Source of the DNA: Serratia oryzae | GTDB lineage: Bacteria; Pseudomonadota; Gammaproteobacteria; Enterobacterales; Enterobacteriaceae | Direction: 5' to 3' | DNA: 36,726 nucleotides | Assembly (NCBI RefSeq): GCF_001976145.1 | Contig: NZ_MOXD01000018.1 | Span: 1-36,726 of the forward strand | Part shown: piece by piece, positions 36,720 to 36,726 of the stretch | How the letters are laid out: each line of letters begins with the position of its first letter | Position numbering within the stretch: position 1 is the stretch's first letter | Notes under the pieces: generated by a model | What the model was told of the DNA's origin: nothing | Database searches by the model: none | Seen by the model: only the letters and a program-made list of their open reading frames with translations | Program-made: the position numbers and the translations under genes

Positions 36720-36726
36720 CTGCTTG

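Overview
This window looks like chromosomal DNA of a member of the Enterobacterales, most likely Serratia or a close relative. The basis is family-level similarity: an E. coli-like gltP / acs-yjcH-actP block, an enterobacterial type VI secretion (T6SS) gene order, a Proteus Mrp-like chaperone-usher fimbria and a Yersinia/Dickeya-type exo-polygalacturonase. No rRNA, tRNA, CRISPR array, insertion sequence or phage module was seen. The species is not proven.

Left part (1-9752, all minus strand): part of a T6SS operon, in transcription order tssB, tssC, tssK, tssL, an OmpA-domain anchor protein, hcp, clpV/tssH and the start of vgrG, which runs off the left edge. ATGA or TAATG overlaps couple tssK/tssL, tssL/ompA and clpV/vgrG. 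The baseplate genes and tssM are not in the window.

Next (10503-17673, minus): an eight-gene fimbrial operon whose order (major pilin, minor pilin, usher, chaperone, three minor pilins, two-domain tip adhesin) matches Proteus mirabilis mrpA-H. The adhesin keeps the His-x-His...His pattern of the zinc-binding adhesin MrpH. No phase-switch recombinase lies beside it. Instead a PapI-like regulator diverges from the operon across a 760-bp region with several palindromes and one GATC. A long, hairpin-rich leader then precedes an atypical LuxR-type regulator.

Middle (20547-22071, plus): a STAS-domain (SpoIIAA-like) protein followed 19 bp later by a sugar nucleotidyltransferase, suggesting phospho-switched control of surface sugar synthesis. 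On the minus strand come a fumarylacetoacetate-hydrolase-family enzyme, a periplasmic GH28 exo-polygalacturonase with a near-consensus KdgR operator upstream, and a large fusion of a RetSat/CrtISO-like flavoprotein with a ferredoxin-NADP-reductase-like module.

Right part (27445-36726): a YdjM-like membrane protein, gltP (minus), the acs-yjcH-actP acetate operon (plus), and a secreted GH3 glycosidase lipoprotein with an EF-hand loop. Clear intrinsic terminators follow ydjM-like, actP and the GH3 gene. The whole reads as a surface, competition and carbon-scavenging neighbourhood: T6SS, adhesion, plant or polymer sugar release, and acetate/glutamate uptake.
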